Shown: positions 34,690 to 47,032 of the stretch, piece by piece
Numbering within the stretch: position 1 is the stretch's first letter
Layout of the letters: every line of letters starts with the position of its first letter
NCBI RefSeq assembly: GCF_963678635.1
Contig: NW_026970969.1
Span: forward strand, 62,001-126,000
Reading direction: 5' to 3'
DNA from: Symsagittifera roscoffensis
Lineage: Eukaryota; Xenacoelomorpha; Acoela; Convolutidae
DNA length: 64,000 nt
Made by a program: the position numbers and the translations under genes
Notes under the pieces: model-generated
What the model saw: the letters and a program-made list of their open reading frames with translations, nothing else
The model's database searches: none
Told to the model about the DNA's origin: nothing

Positions 34690-35470
34690 CTATTCAAATC
34701 AAGTCAACTTTTTCCCTGTTAAAATCAGACTACAGACCAGGCTTGTGGAAAGCCAGGAGCGATTGCTCGCAGAATCAAACAAAACGAGAGCGTTATAGAT
34801 TTTCGAGTTAGATAAAACACTTAACTCAGCAACTTGAAGAAGACCTTCAACGTCCTGCACTGATGCGGAACATGACGACGTTGACTTTTCCGCAGATTTT
34901 GTTTTGGGTAGAAGACTTGTTTTTATGTTTTCGAGGAGGATAAGGTAATCTGCAACATGACAGAGGACATTGTGCGTACTTTCGCACTTTTATTTAGTGT
35001 TTTTCCTAGGCATGGAGCAATTACGTAACAAGTGCTCAGCTCGGAGAGAGAAGAAACATAATTTTCTTCTCAGTGGAAAAATTCGCACGTTGAGTAGGGT
35101 TCTTATCCTTAAAGATACGCGTCCCCATAACACATGTTCAAGAGGACACTGCGGGCTGTGATGATACTCGAAGATGTTCGGCTTAGCACTGCAATCAAAA
35201 ATTCAGATCGTACATTTTGTTTTGACGGTTCTTCATTTTTTGGTTTATCAGGAAAAGTTTTCATACACTCTCATGCGTTTTGACATTTCCCTTCAATCAC
35301 TCTTAAAATTAAGGAGTTAAGCGCCTTACCAATTGCGCTTGACACTATGAAACAAACAAGATTCCATCATGTTTGGAGGCAATTTATAAAAAGCTTGGTT
35401 ATTGTAAACTAAGCCTTCCCAGTTACCTAAGTTTTAAGTAACGTTAGTTTGAAATTAACCGTAGTTCGAA
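34690..35470 (-). pseudogene. BEL/Pao gag zinc knuckle and aspartic protease
   Basis: Right to left: a decayed gag end with 'GKALNSLILRVIEGKCQN' (about 35,300); 'EYHHSPQCPLEHVLWGR' (35,110-35,170); a cysteine/histidine run 'KLCFFSLRAEHLLRNCSM' (about 35,020-35,075), which fits the first zinc knuckle, followed after a stop by 'KCESTHNVL'; a linker; then 'LLQVAELSVL' and 'ALVLFDSASNRSWLSTS' (34,745-34,845), the aspartic protease active site with DSA in place of DSG or DTG. Only about 200-300 bases separate this from the RNase H start, so the reverse transcriptase that should lie between is absent. The zinc knuckle part is repeated at 37,621-37,970. Confidence 0.82.
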
Positions 35471-37620
35471 ACTGGTACTCCATTCATGCTACTCCGACGA
35501 AAAAAAAATGTATTTGGAAATTTTCCATTTGAGTAATGGTTTTTTCTTGTTTGATGACAAGAAATCATTTAAGTCACGAACGTTCAACAATTGAGATGAC
35601 AGATTGACATAACTTGAGACAGGTTGATCTAGGCAAGATGTTGCCGGGTATGAAAAAAAACGGCCGATGAACGGACGAGAAAGGAATATCCGAGGCAATT
35701 CTATGATCGGCAGATTTTTTCTCATTCACATTTGGTCCACGATTTTCATGAGAGGATAAAACAGAAACAATTTTCTGTGAGCCAAGATGGTTATTGTCAA
35801 ACACTCGTCTTTTTTTGATAGTTCCAAATCCTTGCTGAACATGCGAAAAGGTCCCATGTCAAACAATTTTTTTTTGGAGGGCACGATAAACTTCTCTTAG
35901 GTCGTTATTGGTGGTGGCAAAGAATATTTTCCAGCCGTTACTTTCCTTTATGAGTGCCAGCGTGCACGGACAAATCGCACAGCCACGGATAAAGATAAGA
36001 AGATTTCTCACTTTGTTTTATCAATTCCAGCATTCATAGGATCGAACAGGAGCAATTCGGGGTCACACGATGCTTTGGATTTGAAAGAAAACTAGAAGTT
36101 AACTAGAACTAACCAGAAACTGATTCGGATAAAACCCAGGCAACACGAAAACGACGCTCTAAGATTGAGTCATTCCACTTGAAGTTCTTATGAAATCGAA
36201 ACTCGAAATTTCGATTGTTTTCGCGACATCAGTGTTCTGTAGATCTTAGATTGTTAACACTCTTGAATTTGGATTTAGTGTTTCTTTGATATTAAACGGC
36301 ATGGATTAGATTCCGTACCACCTATGCGAATTATATTACTCACATATCTACAATTTTTTCTCCCATCCTTTCTTCAGGAACATTGCTAGGCTTCATCTGT
36401 TTTTCATTGACATTTGCTCGTCTTTTTTGAGTTTCATCAGCCTTCAGGCATTCTACATGAGATTGCTCGCTCTAAATCTCAGTTGCTAAATTTATCAGCT
36501 AAGCAATAAGATCATCCAGTGCTTACAATGATTCCCCTCCAAACCACACCTCCTGTAAGTCCAAAAACTTGAGTCACTCCAGGTATCTGGATTGATACTT
36601 GGAGCTTTCATGAGCACGCTATGTGGTTTTTTATTCACACTTCTGATGATCCAAGTTTTATGGTTCATTTACAGAGCTTTGGACGTGGGTGACTTTTTTC
36701 TACTCGGTCTCATGTGATGATGAATCATGGTGTCTACTAATCATACTTCTCGAGATGCCTCAAGCTGTCCCGTCACTCTTCCAGTCTTTACTTGATTGGA
36801 TTCGATAGAAAAAAAAACATTCTGTTTTCGAGGCGAACCCAGAGAAGCGTCAATCAAGCCCTTCTCTAGAAGTTCGATGTGACTTTAAAGAGCATGTTCT
36901 ATCTGGTAAGCCTATTCCAAATCACCTAGAGTTAAGATGTCGTCCGAATGGATACGTCGTGTCTTATCAGGTCGTCATTCATGATAAAAGGTACGTTTCA
37001 GAGGGTGAGCATAGTGAGAATGAAGTGAAAACCACAATCACAGTGTCTCTCGGTCTCCGGCATTTCTAAGGGACAAACATTTGAGGCATCGCAGCTCCAG
37101 GTAAACTCAAGACTTCAATTTGCTGATGGGCTCTCTACTGTTTTAGCACCCTAACAAGAGTATCGCCAATTACCATGTGAATATCACCAGCGGGTATGCG
37201 AGGAGCCGTTAGGATATCAATTCAAGACGAATGAATGGTGCTCAAATTCATGAGGTTATGTCGATGACAGCTGCCAGTTCTGTACCTGTTGTAGATGGAG
37301 ATAACTGCTCTTCCTACCAGATGCCAATTCAAAGTTTGGGATGCTCACCTCGGTATCGGGATTGCGGGTGTCGAAAAGCCATAACATATCTTTAAGTTCT
37401 CTAAAGCGTGAAGTCCCAGCTCTTACTCTGTTGTCACTGGCTACAGAGAAGCACATCATGGTAACGTTTGGAATTGGTAAGGCTCTTGTCAATTTCTTTT
37501 CCTGAAATCTCATGCGTGGTTTTGGCTCATGAGGTTTTCATGTCTCTAGATCAGTGCTCATCTGTTCCTGAGTAACCATGTCCAAGTTAAGGCGCCATGC
37601 CGCTCTGCGGGTTTCTTCCG
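34824..37620. repeat. Tandem unit B (about 2.8 kb)
   Basis: The sequence from 'aactcagcaacttgaagaag' (34,823) to the 'ctgcgggtttcttccga' end (37,620) is followed at once by the same starting words at 37,621. Spacing between matching points in B and C is 2,795-2,798 bases. The left 870 bases are BEL/Pao gag/protease DNA; the rest, from 35,696, is the copy A family. B ends inside that family at a point that A and C read through. Confidence 0.95.
37256..37513 (-). pseudogene. Unrecognised repeat-family gene, middle part (copy B)
   Basis: An 85-codon minus frame ends in 'SSYLHLQQVQNWQLSST'. It aligns with copy E at 42,366-42,725. It is the least damaged version of this part among A, B and C. Function is unknown. 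Confidence 0.45.
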
Positions 37621-40600
37621 AACTCAGCAACTTGAAGAAGACTTCAACGTCCTACACTGATGCGGAACATGACGACGTTGACTTTTCCGCAGATTTTGTT
37701 TTGGGTAGAAGACTTGTTTTTTTGTTTTCGAGGATGATACGGTAATCTGCACCATGACAGAGGACATTGTGCGTACTTTCGCACTTTTATTTAGTGTTTT
37801 TCATAGGCATGGAGCAATTACGTAACAAGTGGTCAGCTCGGAGAGAGAAGAAACATAATTTTCTTCTCAGTGGAAAAATTCGCACTTTGAGTAGGGTTCT
37901 TGTCCTTGAAGATACGCGTCCCCATAACAGATGTTCAAGAGGACACTGCGGGCTGTGATGATAGTCGAAGATGTTCGGCTTAGCACTGCAATCAAAAATT
38001 CAGCTCGTACATTTTGTTTTGACGGTTCTTCATTTTTGGTTTATCAGGAAAAGTTTTCATACACTCTCATACGTTTGGCATTTCCATTCAATCACTCTTA
38101 AAATTAAGGAGTTAAGCGCCTTACCAATTGCGCTTGACACTATGAAACAAACAAGATTCCATCATGTTTGGAGGCAATTTATAAAAAGCTTGGTTATTGT
38201 CAACTAAGCCTTCCCAGTTACCTAAGTTTTAAGTAACGTTAGTTTGAAATTAACCGTAGTCCGAAACTGGTGTATCCATTCATGCTACTCCGACGAAAAA
38301 AAATGTATTTGGAAATTTTCCATTTGAGTAATGGTTTTTTCTTGTTTGATGACAAGAAATCATTTAAGTCACGAACGTTCAACAATTGAGATGACAGATT
38401 GACATAACTTGAGACAGGTTGATCTAGGCAAGATGTTGCCGGGTATGAAAAAAAACGGCCGATGAACGGACGAGAGAGGAATATCCGAGGCAATTCTATG
38501 ATCGGCAGATTTTTTCTCATTCACATTTGGTCCACGATTTTCATGAGAGGATAAAAACAGAAACAATTTTCTGTGAGCCAAGATGGTTATTGTCAAACAC
38601 TCGTCATTTTTTGATAGTCCCAAATCCTTGCTGAACATGCGAAAAGGTCCCATGTCAAACAATTTTTTTTGGAGGGCACGATAAACTTCTCTTAGGTCCT
38701 TATTGGTGGTGGCAAAGAATATTTTCCAGCCGTTACTTTCCTTTATGAGTGCCAGCGTGCACGGACAAGTTGCACAGCCACGGATAAAGATAAGAAGATT
38801 TCTCACTTTGTTTTATCAATTCCAGCATTCATAGGATCGAACAGGAGCAATTCGGGGTCACACGATGCTTTGGATTTGAAAGAAAACTAGAAGTTAACTA
38901 GAACTAACCAGAAACTGATTCAGATAAAACCCAGGCAACACGAAAACGACGCTCTAAGATTAAGTCATTCCACTTGAAGTTCCTATGAAATCGAAACTCG
39001 AAATTTCGATTGTTTTCGCGACATCAGTGTTCTGTAGATCTTAGATTGTTAACACTCTTGAATTTGGATTTAGTGTTTCTTTGATATTAAACGGCATGGA
39101 TTAGATTCCGTACCACCTATGATGAATATTACTCACATATCTACAATTTTTTCTCCCATCCTTTCTTCAGGAACATTGCTAGGCTTCATCTGTTTTTCAT
39201 TGACATTTGCTCGTCTTTTTTGAGTTTCATCAGCCTTCAGACATTCTTCATGAGATTGCTCGCTCTAAATCTCAGTTGCTAAATTTATCAGCTAAGCAAT
39301 AAGATCATCCAGTGCTTACAATGATTCCCCTCCAAACCACAATTCCACAAAGTCCAAAAACTTGAGTCACTCCAGGTATCTGGATTGATACTTGGAGCTT
39401 TCATGAGCACGCTATGTGGTTTCTTATTCAAACTTCTGATCGTCCAAGTATTATGGTTCATTTACAGAGCTTTGGACGTGGGCGACCTTTTTCTACTCGA
39501 TCTCATGTGATGATGAATCATGGTGTCTGCTAATCATACTTCTCGAGATGCCTCAAGCTGTCCCGTCACTCTTCCAGTCTTTACTTGATTGGACTCGATA
39601 GAAAAAAAAACATTCTGTTTTCGAGGCGAACCCAGAGAAGCGTCAATCAAGCCCTTCTCTAGAAGTTCGATGTGACTTTAAAGAGCATGTTCTATCTTGT
39701 AAGCCTATTCCAAATCACCTAGAGTTAAGATGTCGCCCGAAAGGATACGCCGTGTCTTATCGGTTCGTCGTTCATGATAAAATGTACGTTTCAGAGGGTG
39801 AGCATAGTGGGATTGAAGTAAAAACCACAATCACAGTGTCTCTCGGTCTCCGGCATTTCTAAGGGACAAACATTTGAGGCATCGCAGCTCCCGGTAAACT
39901 CAAGACTTCAATTTGCTGATGGGCTCTCTACTGTTTTAGCACCCTAACAAGAGTATCGCCAATTACCATGTGAATATCACCAGCGGGTATGCGAGGAGCC
40001 GTTAGGATATCAATTCAGGACGAATGAATGGTGCTCAAATTCATGAGGTTATGTCGATGACAGCTGCCAGTTCTGTACCTGTTGTAGCTGGAGATAACTG
40101 CTCTTCCTACCAGATGCCAATTCAAAGATTGGGATACTCACCTCGGTATTGGGATTGCGGGTGTCGAAAAATCATAACATATCTTCAAGTTCTCTAAAGC
40201 GTGAAGTCCCAGCTCTTACTCTGTTGTCACTAGCTACAGAGAAGCACATCATGGTAACGTTTGGAATTGGTAAGGCTCTTGTCAATTTCTTTTCCTGAGT
40301 TCTCATGCGTGGTTTTGGCTCATGAGGTTTTCATGTCTCTAGATCAGTGCTCATCTGTTCCTGAGTAACCATGTCCAAGTTAAGGCGCCATGCCGCTCTG
40401 CGGGTTTCTTCCGACTCCATTTTTTCCGGTTGGTGAAGGCTCATTGGAAAGATAGGCTCCATCTTCCGTCAATCCGGACTTTAATTAGATTTCTGATAGA
40501 GTCCTTGTATCAACTCCGAATTTACCCATGTAGTGTCTAATCTCGTTTGCTGTAGAACCTCTCTGTATCCGGGTAATCTACTTCGGTCTTTTGTGCCAGG

Positions 40601-40806
40601 ATCATTGACAATGGTTTCCTTGTTGACAGAACTCCAGCTAGTTTCGTCGTTTTGTTCGGAAGTGGTAATTATCCCCCTACTCCATGATGTTACTTAGACT
40701 GGGATTTCCTGCCGTGGTCTTAACTCTCAGCCGTGTATCCGTCCCCAGGATAGGCACCTGGTTTGCATCTGCTTGGACACCCCATCGGTTGTATAAAATA
40801 CCACGA
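37621..40806. repeat. Tandem unit C, longer at its right end
   Basis: C repeats all of B with few changes, then continues past B's end through 'ccattttttccggttggtga' to about 40,806, matching copy A at 1,960-2,365. The right flank of C (40,800-40,900) loosely resembles the right end of copy E near 43,275, so C may keep the original right context where A departs. Confidence 0.92.
38239..38806 (-). pseudogene. Chimeric open frame joining the repeat-family gene to BEL-side sequence
   Basis: The 145-codon minus frame at 38,369-38,806 starts in the copy A family ('RGCATCPCTLALIKESNGWK') and runs without a stop across the junction at 38,491 into sequence found only in B and C ('RPFFFIPGNILPRSTCLKLC'). 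In A and D the family continues differently at this point. The frame is open by chance or because the join happened to keep it. A shifted 93-codon frame overlaps at 38,239-38,520. Unit B carries the same join at 35,696, split into two shorter frames. Confidence 0.5.
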
Positions 40807-40809
40807 ATT

Positions 40810-41430
40810 GAGCTTCCATAGCTGACTCGCACCCGATTTCATAGGACTAGAGCTGTACTGTAGCGTTCAGCATCACTGCCATTCATGCATACACCTGATT
40901 GCAATCTAGATCTCTCAAGAGCTTTTAAAAGTATTCTAGTAGGGGCTCATAGTCTCTGTTACAATTTTCCTGTGTCAGCACGCCATAAATTCGCTTTCCA
41001 GCATCTGTCTCAAGAACACCAAACTCAAGAATACAATTGTCAATAATACCAAGCTCAGGAAAGGTAGGCTCAAGGGTCTTGCAGTGCTAAAGCTTGCTCG
41101 CGAGCATTTCCAATTTCTCGTCGTGATTCTGTCAAACCTATTATTTGTTTTATACGTTTTCAAGTTTTAATCCCAAAACAGATAAGATTGTGATTTTGAA
41201 GTTCCTTGATCAATCAGTTGTATATAATCCTTCTTTTCAAGGAAACGTTTATCAGTTTCTTGATGAAATCAAATACAGTTCCTTGCCACTCGTTTGTTCT
41301 CAATAGTAATTTGCTTCCTAGACTTGTTTGTGAATAGAAACATTCGTTTTTGAAGTCAGTCATGTCACAATCGCTAAATAGAATTTCAGAAAGAGCTATA
41401 AACAAGCACCCAACATATAAAGTCAAATCT
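40810..41430. other. Between unit C and copy E
   Basis: There are only short frames (41,214-41,426 and 40,975-41,163, minus), not recognised. At 41,020-41,065 the short word 'accaaactcaagaatac' recurs in altered form. Confidence 0.35.
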
Positions 41431-43400
41431 TTCTAAACCTGAATTGAATCGACTTTGAATTTTACCCTCTCCCACAGTTCACTGATTTCGCTGGCTCTAT
41501 TAGATGTTCTCCAAGTTTTATGCGTATCTCCAATTTTGTTCTATAAGTTCTACAAATGGTTGGTTCAGTTTCCGCATGTTCCACATCCAAACATCTAGCT
41601 TCCCTTAATTCTTTAGGACTTTAAATATTCTTTTTTGATGTGGGTCAAATCTACCGCAACATGATAGAGAAAACGGTTTGTTGATATCCCCGTTGAAGGA
41701 GAAACGGGTCGCACAAGCAAAATTTGACTCGTTGATCCTCGTCTGGTCTCTAGTCATATCTAGTCGAGCTTTTTCAATTTTTTTTCACTTCCCGTGTCGA
41801 ACAAATCGCCATTAACCTGGGCGAAACTAGAAGGCACCTGAAAGGGTGTCGGAGAAACGTTTTGTGCTTTTAGGTCCACTACCTTCTTCGATTTACTCGA
41901 AATTCGAAAAATTGTTTTGGGTTCTATACAGATTGCTTGCACAACTCTCCAGATTTGATTTTTTTCCAATTCTGTCTTCCCAAATTGTTTCTGATATCGA
42001 TCGGTATAGACGAGCTTTGGTCCTGCAAAAGCTGAGTCGAGCAGATCCATCCTTAGCGGATATAGATACTTATCGGTCGTCGTATATTTCTTAGGAGCAG
42101 CTTTCCTAAAGTTTTTTACAGCTACTTCATCTAGCTCTTCTCTTTCACTCTCATCATGGACATTTATATATGTAAAAAGATCTACATGTCACTTAATTTC
42201 TCGATTCCAGTATGTGTTTTTCGCTAGCTTGGGGCTCGCCTCTAGATATGTTGTGTGCTCCCATCATCATCGTTACCGTTTGTATCTCCAGTTTTTCTAA
42301 CAGGCCAACTTTTGAGACATCGCAGTTCCGGATGAACACAAAACTTCAATTTGTTTATGGGCTCTCTACTGTGTCATCACTCTAATACGGCTGTCATCGC
42401 CAAGTATTGCCTGAATCGCCTTTTCGGATATGCGAAGTTGCGTAAGGTAATCAGTGCAGGATGTATCCTCAAAATCAATATCCGCTACTGAAGAAATGTG
42501 TCCCAATTGCTGTAGTTGGAGACGACTGCTAACAGTACCTGAGGCAGAATCCAAGATCATGGTGCCCGGACAGGATGGCGCTTTCAGTTGACTAACGTCA
42601 TAACCCATATTGAAGTACTCTAAAGCGTGAGTTACCATCACTACATTTTCTCCACTGGCTAATGTGAGGCCCAGCAGGAACATTTGGTATTTGCCCGGGT
42701 CTCGTCTGTTGTAAATAAAAACCATCTTTAATCGTTTTGGGTGTTTTTATGTCTCTAGATCAGTGCCATTATGTTCCTGAGCATGCGTGCCCACGTTAAA
42801 GATCCCCTCCTCCTGGGCGTTTTTTCCATGTCTATTTTGAACTCGCGCTGGATTAAGTTGGTAGAGGTTCGTTTGGTCGGAGAGTCGTCGCCTTTTGTCG
42901 ATCCAGTCTGTTGGTGTTTTCTTGGTGGAGTCATTCTATCTACTCTGACTCCTGACTCGTCTGATCCCTCTTCTGTAATGTTTAATGTGTCTAGCTCTAG
43001 ACCCTCTCTAGCTCTCTCTTCAATGTCGATGCATCCGAATAGTCTCCTCCTTTCTGTTGCGCCCGGTTCACTGACGATGGCTGCTCGTTTGCTCGTTGAC
43101 TGAGCTCTAGTCTTTTTCGTTGTTTTGTTTGGAAATTGATTTTCTCCCGCTACCCAGGTGGTGCTGCTACTGAGACCAGAAAATCTTGCCAATCGTACCC
43201 TCTTAGACCTCCTTTTGTGGCCAGGATAGCCACATGTTTTGATTGGACAGCTGTATGTGACATACCATGAGGGCAATTTCCATAGCTGAATCCGCGTTTC
43301 TCCATTCGACTCAAACTTTTGGCCCCTCATGCATTTTATTGTGATTGAATCAATGTTTTCAGGCATAACTCAAATATCACTCTTGTGCTGATGTGAGGAA
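41430..43400 (-). pseudogene. Unrecognised repeat-family gene, copy E (least damaged)
   Basis: Three minus open frames follow each other: 42,755-43,366 (203 codons, the longest in the window), 42,366-42,725 (119 codons) and 41,760-42,050 (96 codons). The first begins MPENIDSITIKCMRGQKF, has Cys residues in 'YVTYSCPIKTCGYPGHKRRS' (possible metal site, C-x4-C-x4-H), then a long disordered stretch rich in Thr, Arg, Ser and Asp. The second contains 'KYQMFLLGLTLASGENVVMV' and 'RLQLQQLGHISSVADIDFED', shared with A and B. The third is helical and basic ('RYQKQFGKTELEKNQIWRVV'). The order suggests a basic/disordered N-terminus followed by a helical core, as in a nucleoprotein or gag. I do not recognise the family. 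The plus frame at 42,771-43,103 is a shadow. Confidence 0.5.
42120..42235. repeat. Direct repeat, also at 43,958-44,070
   Basis: 'tagctcttctctttcactct' followed by 'catcatggacat' recurs at 43,961 with 'catcatgaacat', and matching continues through 'ctacatgtca' against 'ctacgtgtca' to the 'gctagc' words. The offset is about 1.84 kb and the match is imperfect. Confidence 0.75.
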
Positions 43401-43404
43401 CGGT

Positions 43405-46400
43405 TGGAATTTGTCTCGGGTTCAACATGTCGCTGTTCTTAGACTAGAATGATTTTTGCCAATTTTTGCCTAGAACAGATAAGCACTTGTGGTATGTCCC
43501 TCGCCATGCTGAGGTTTCTAAGGGCTTTGACCAAGTTATCGATATTTAGATCCCATTTAAAAAACCATAGTAATTAGTTGGCCAGCGAGTGATCTCGTAC
43601 CAATGAAACCCATGATTATCTCGATGTTTCTCCTATCTGGGGTTTATTCATGTGCATCGCTTGGTGTAGAATTTTAGACTGGTTTCAAATTGGTCTCCTT
43701 TTACCGTAATTAGAATTGGGGAATCGAATTTGTTTTGTGATGCAATTCTGGTGCTTTAAATGATTTTTCTGTGACAATTACGAATCGGATCAATAAAAAA
43801 TTGATTGAATACTTCCTTGCCACATCATCTAGATAATATATTTCTCATCTAACTTTATCCAACAGGAAATGCAGCTTTTAGTATTTTCTTCTATTTAGCT
43901 TTTATGAGATTTAAAAAACTCTACAATTTCTTCACGCCCTTTTATAAGGTTATTAACCTTATCTAGCTCTTCTCTATCACTCTCATCATGAACATTCACG
44001 CCATACATATTTGAGAAGGGCTCTACGTGTCATTTTTTGTCTTGATTTTTTTCGTGTGGTTTCCGCTAGCACCTTTTGCTGTCCGTATAATTCTCTTTCT
44101 TCGAAAAATATTTGTCTTATTATGATTTTTCTGACTATCCGGATAGGGTTTCTTGTCCGAAAAATTCGTTTTCTGGACTCGATTTTCACTCTGAATTTCT
44201 CAGTTTTCCAATTAAATGAAAACCTTCCTTTTTCGCTTAAAAATTTTCTCTGGAATGCTGCTTAAAGTCGGATGAATGATTCCACTAAAATCATTCTTCA
44301 CTGCATTTGATCAGTTTAGTATGTTAATTTTTATCTAGAGTTTTTGAAATAAAAAAGATCGATTTAACTTTTATTGCACTGATTTTGAGTTTGTAAGACT
44401 GCTCGTCGCGCGCTTTTCGAGTAGTAGCATGCGTGCCGGTTTTCTCACTCACCTTTATCAGCTAAGATACTATTGTTTTTAAGGTTTCTTCCAGGCGAGA
44501 AAAATGAATTCTATTTCGTCCATCGGTAGCTGTTGATGTTTTTCTATCGGGCGTATTGATATGTCCAGCCAGCTAGTCGAAGACACAAAGCTGTTTTTTT
44601 TTTGCTTTGCTGATGAACGAGAATCTAGACCAATCTCATAAGTATCCACAAGTCTGAATTGATTTTTTTTCTGTTTTTTTGCGCTTTAAATTTATCTTTT
44701 TCTAGAGTGCGAACACCTCATCCAGCCACTCGTGGTGATCTCCAAGTGATGTTGTTGCTTCTACCCCATTTTTGCCATAACGTATGTCCAAACTTGTTTT
44801 TTTTTGTTACTCTTGTTAGTGACTGTCTTATGAGTTTCTAGAAAAAAAAGCTGTCGCATTGCATAGACCTATTGGCATTATTTACTGTTGAAATACACCT
44901 AGTTCAAGAGCGAACTTACTTTTTATCCTAACTTGTTCCCTTAATGATTTTGACCAAAAAAAGCCTATGAAACAATCATACCAAAAGCTTTGTTTATCCT
45001 AGTTGCGGAAAGGCTTCCATCAGATGTTGGACTTAGATATGCATCCTTTGAAAGAGTTCAGATTTCGAAAGCCAAAACAACTTGATTTTCCATCAGTCTT
45101 ACTTGATTTTTTTTCTTTTTGACCATCACTACTTCAGATTCTCAGGGTGAAATTGATGATTTTAGCACCTCAAACTCTAGTACATTTTTTTGTTAAAACT
45201 GATTTTTGTGGAATCATTCGTCTCGCCCCCTCATCTCATGATCAACAAATAGCCATATGTATGCGGGTTGAAAAGCCATTTAGCAAAAAGTGCGAACTAG
45301 TACATCCTTGATAGGTGGGAGCTGTTAGTCCGAACTTTCCTCTTAGATGTTGTTGCCCCATTTCTTGAGAGTGGGTCTTACTGGAATAGTTGAATAATAG
45401 GAAAGTTTGTCGTATTTTTTAACTTTTAGTGATTTGCTACTTTCAGACGATTTGAATTTCACTTTTGTCCATGTTATTTGGGCAATCAAGAAATTCAAGT
45501 TGTGTTTTTTTTTGCAACATTAGTTTCACTGGTGGTGCATCTGCAAGCTTACCCACCTCTGAGTCACGATTGGTATCTCATAAAAATTCAATTGGACAAT
45601 TACGCAGAGGCCATCTTTGGGGATCGAGAAATACATCCTAGCATCACTTTGATTTTTAGATTTAGGTATCACACATACTTGCATGGTTTTCATTCTCAAT
45701 ATTAGAACAGCAGCCTGATAAGTTTTTTATCCTAAAACAATGCTGAAGAAAACGGAAGGTTTTCGCTCAGGAGTCATTATTTATTTCATTGGTTTTAATA
45801 GGGATTTTTTCTGGTTTGTGGATCCTGATCAATGTGTTTTTGAGGTCAAATGAGTTTTACCGATGTAGTGACTTCTCAAAATGGATTGATCTGACTCGTC
45901 CCGTTTTTTTTCATAGAAAGCCCATCCATAGGCTCCCCGCCTAAATTTTCAGCGTCATATGTGATTTGACCCAGAACTCGTGTTGAAATCGCTAGCATAT
46001 TACTCTAGAAACTTCAGGGACCGTCTTTGTTGAATCAAATTTCTGCATCGAATTCACGCTAAAGTTTCCAATGTATCTAGTAATTCTTCGAATATTTACC
46101 CGTTGTTGTCCAGCACATGAGCAGGCATGTCCTTTCTGTCCTAGTTGCAAGGCTACGTCTTTGAGCATCGCAAACTGTCTAATCATTCTCATCTTCAGCT
46201 CTTCTAGTCCTATGAAGATCCCACTTGCCCAGAAATCATTACAGGCCATCTTATTTTTCGAATGCATGATGATATCATCATTTTTCAGCGTGCAGTTCAA
46301 AAGCTTCCGAGTGTCTACCATTGATTTTTACCGTCTAGAATTGCCACGTCCGTTTCGAAGTATTGAATTTATTTACTGGTTCCTAATAGTCGGCCCAGAA

Positions 46401-46740
46401 TTCAAAATCCATCAATATCTGACCTCTTGACTCGCTGATGTTTTCTTAAATCAAACGTTCCAAAGTGATCATTTTTTATGACTGACCATTGCTCCGGACG
46501 TTGATACTTACCTCTGGCTGCTTTTCGCTCAAATTATCATTAGTTTGTCCATTTTTTGTTTCTCATTTTCTTGCCTCAGTTATTGGATAATTTATCATGC
46601 TGGCTGGTTGAGTTCGTTGGTGCCTTTCTCGAATGAACTCCTAAAATCAGCTGTTGTGGAACCTTCACACACTTTGTCATGTTTCCGTCTTTTTTCACAA
46701 CTTTCATTTTAGATACAGGTTTTTCATGTGATTACAGCTG
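43405..46740. other. Mostly unrecognised stretch
   Basis: A 109-codon minus frame (45,992-46,321) has a plausible coding look, with 'LEELKMRMIRQFAMLKDVAL' and 'HACSCAGQQRVN', but the plus strand is open there as well (46,071-46,430), and I know no match. Minus 43,986-44,189 is a basic frame lying in the direct repeat. The remainder is AT-rich with T runs. Confidence 0.35.
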
Positions 46741-46750
46741 CTAAAGTTAA

Positions 46751-47032
46751 TCTTGCTTTGAAGGATATTATTTTCTTTCGCGTCTTATACTAAAGGACAG
46801 TACATCCCATAAGGATCCTATTGGTCGTAGAAAAAATGATTTAGACTCTCTGTGGGTTAGCACACCATTGCAGTATCAATCTTTTCCATCTGATCGAGAT
46901 CATCTTAACTGGGTGCATAACACAAGGTATTCAAGCCATATTTGTATGAAATGTAGTCCACTAACTGATGAGCCGACGATCCTCAATGAAAACATGCGCG
47001 GCGTTTTTCCTTATCGTCCATTTGTTTTGTAG
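46751..47032 (+). pseudogene. Unrecognised 93-codon stop-free stretch, exon-like
   Basis: From a stop at 46,748 the frame is open to TAG at 47,030. There is no early ATG, so it would be an internal or terminal exon, or a remnant. It contains 'STPLQYQSFPSDRDHLNWVH' and a Cys-x2-Cys in 'HICMKCSPLTDEPTI'. Amino-acid use looks like a globular protein rather than AT-rich noise. I do not recognise it and see no second copy. Confidence 0.3.

Noticed and set aside
34970..35161. Plus-strand 63-codon frame also present in unit C (37,767-37,958), which looked like a conserved small gene.
   Set aside because: It is the complement of the BEL/Pao zinc knuckle; conservation simply reflects the recent duplication.
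42771..43103. Plus-strand 110-codon frame within copy E.
   Set aside because: It is the shadow of the 203-codon minus frame, whose residues are the ones shared with the other copies.
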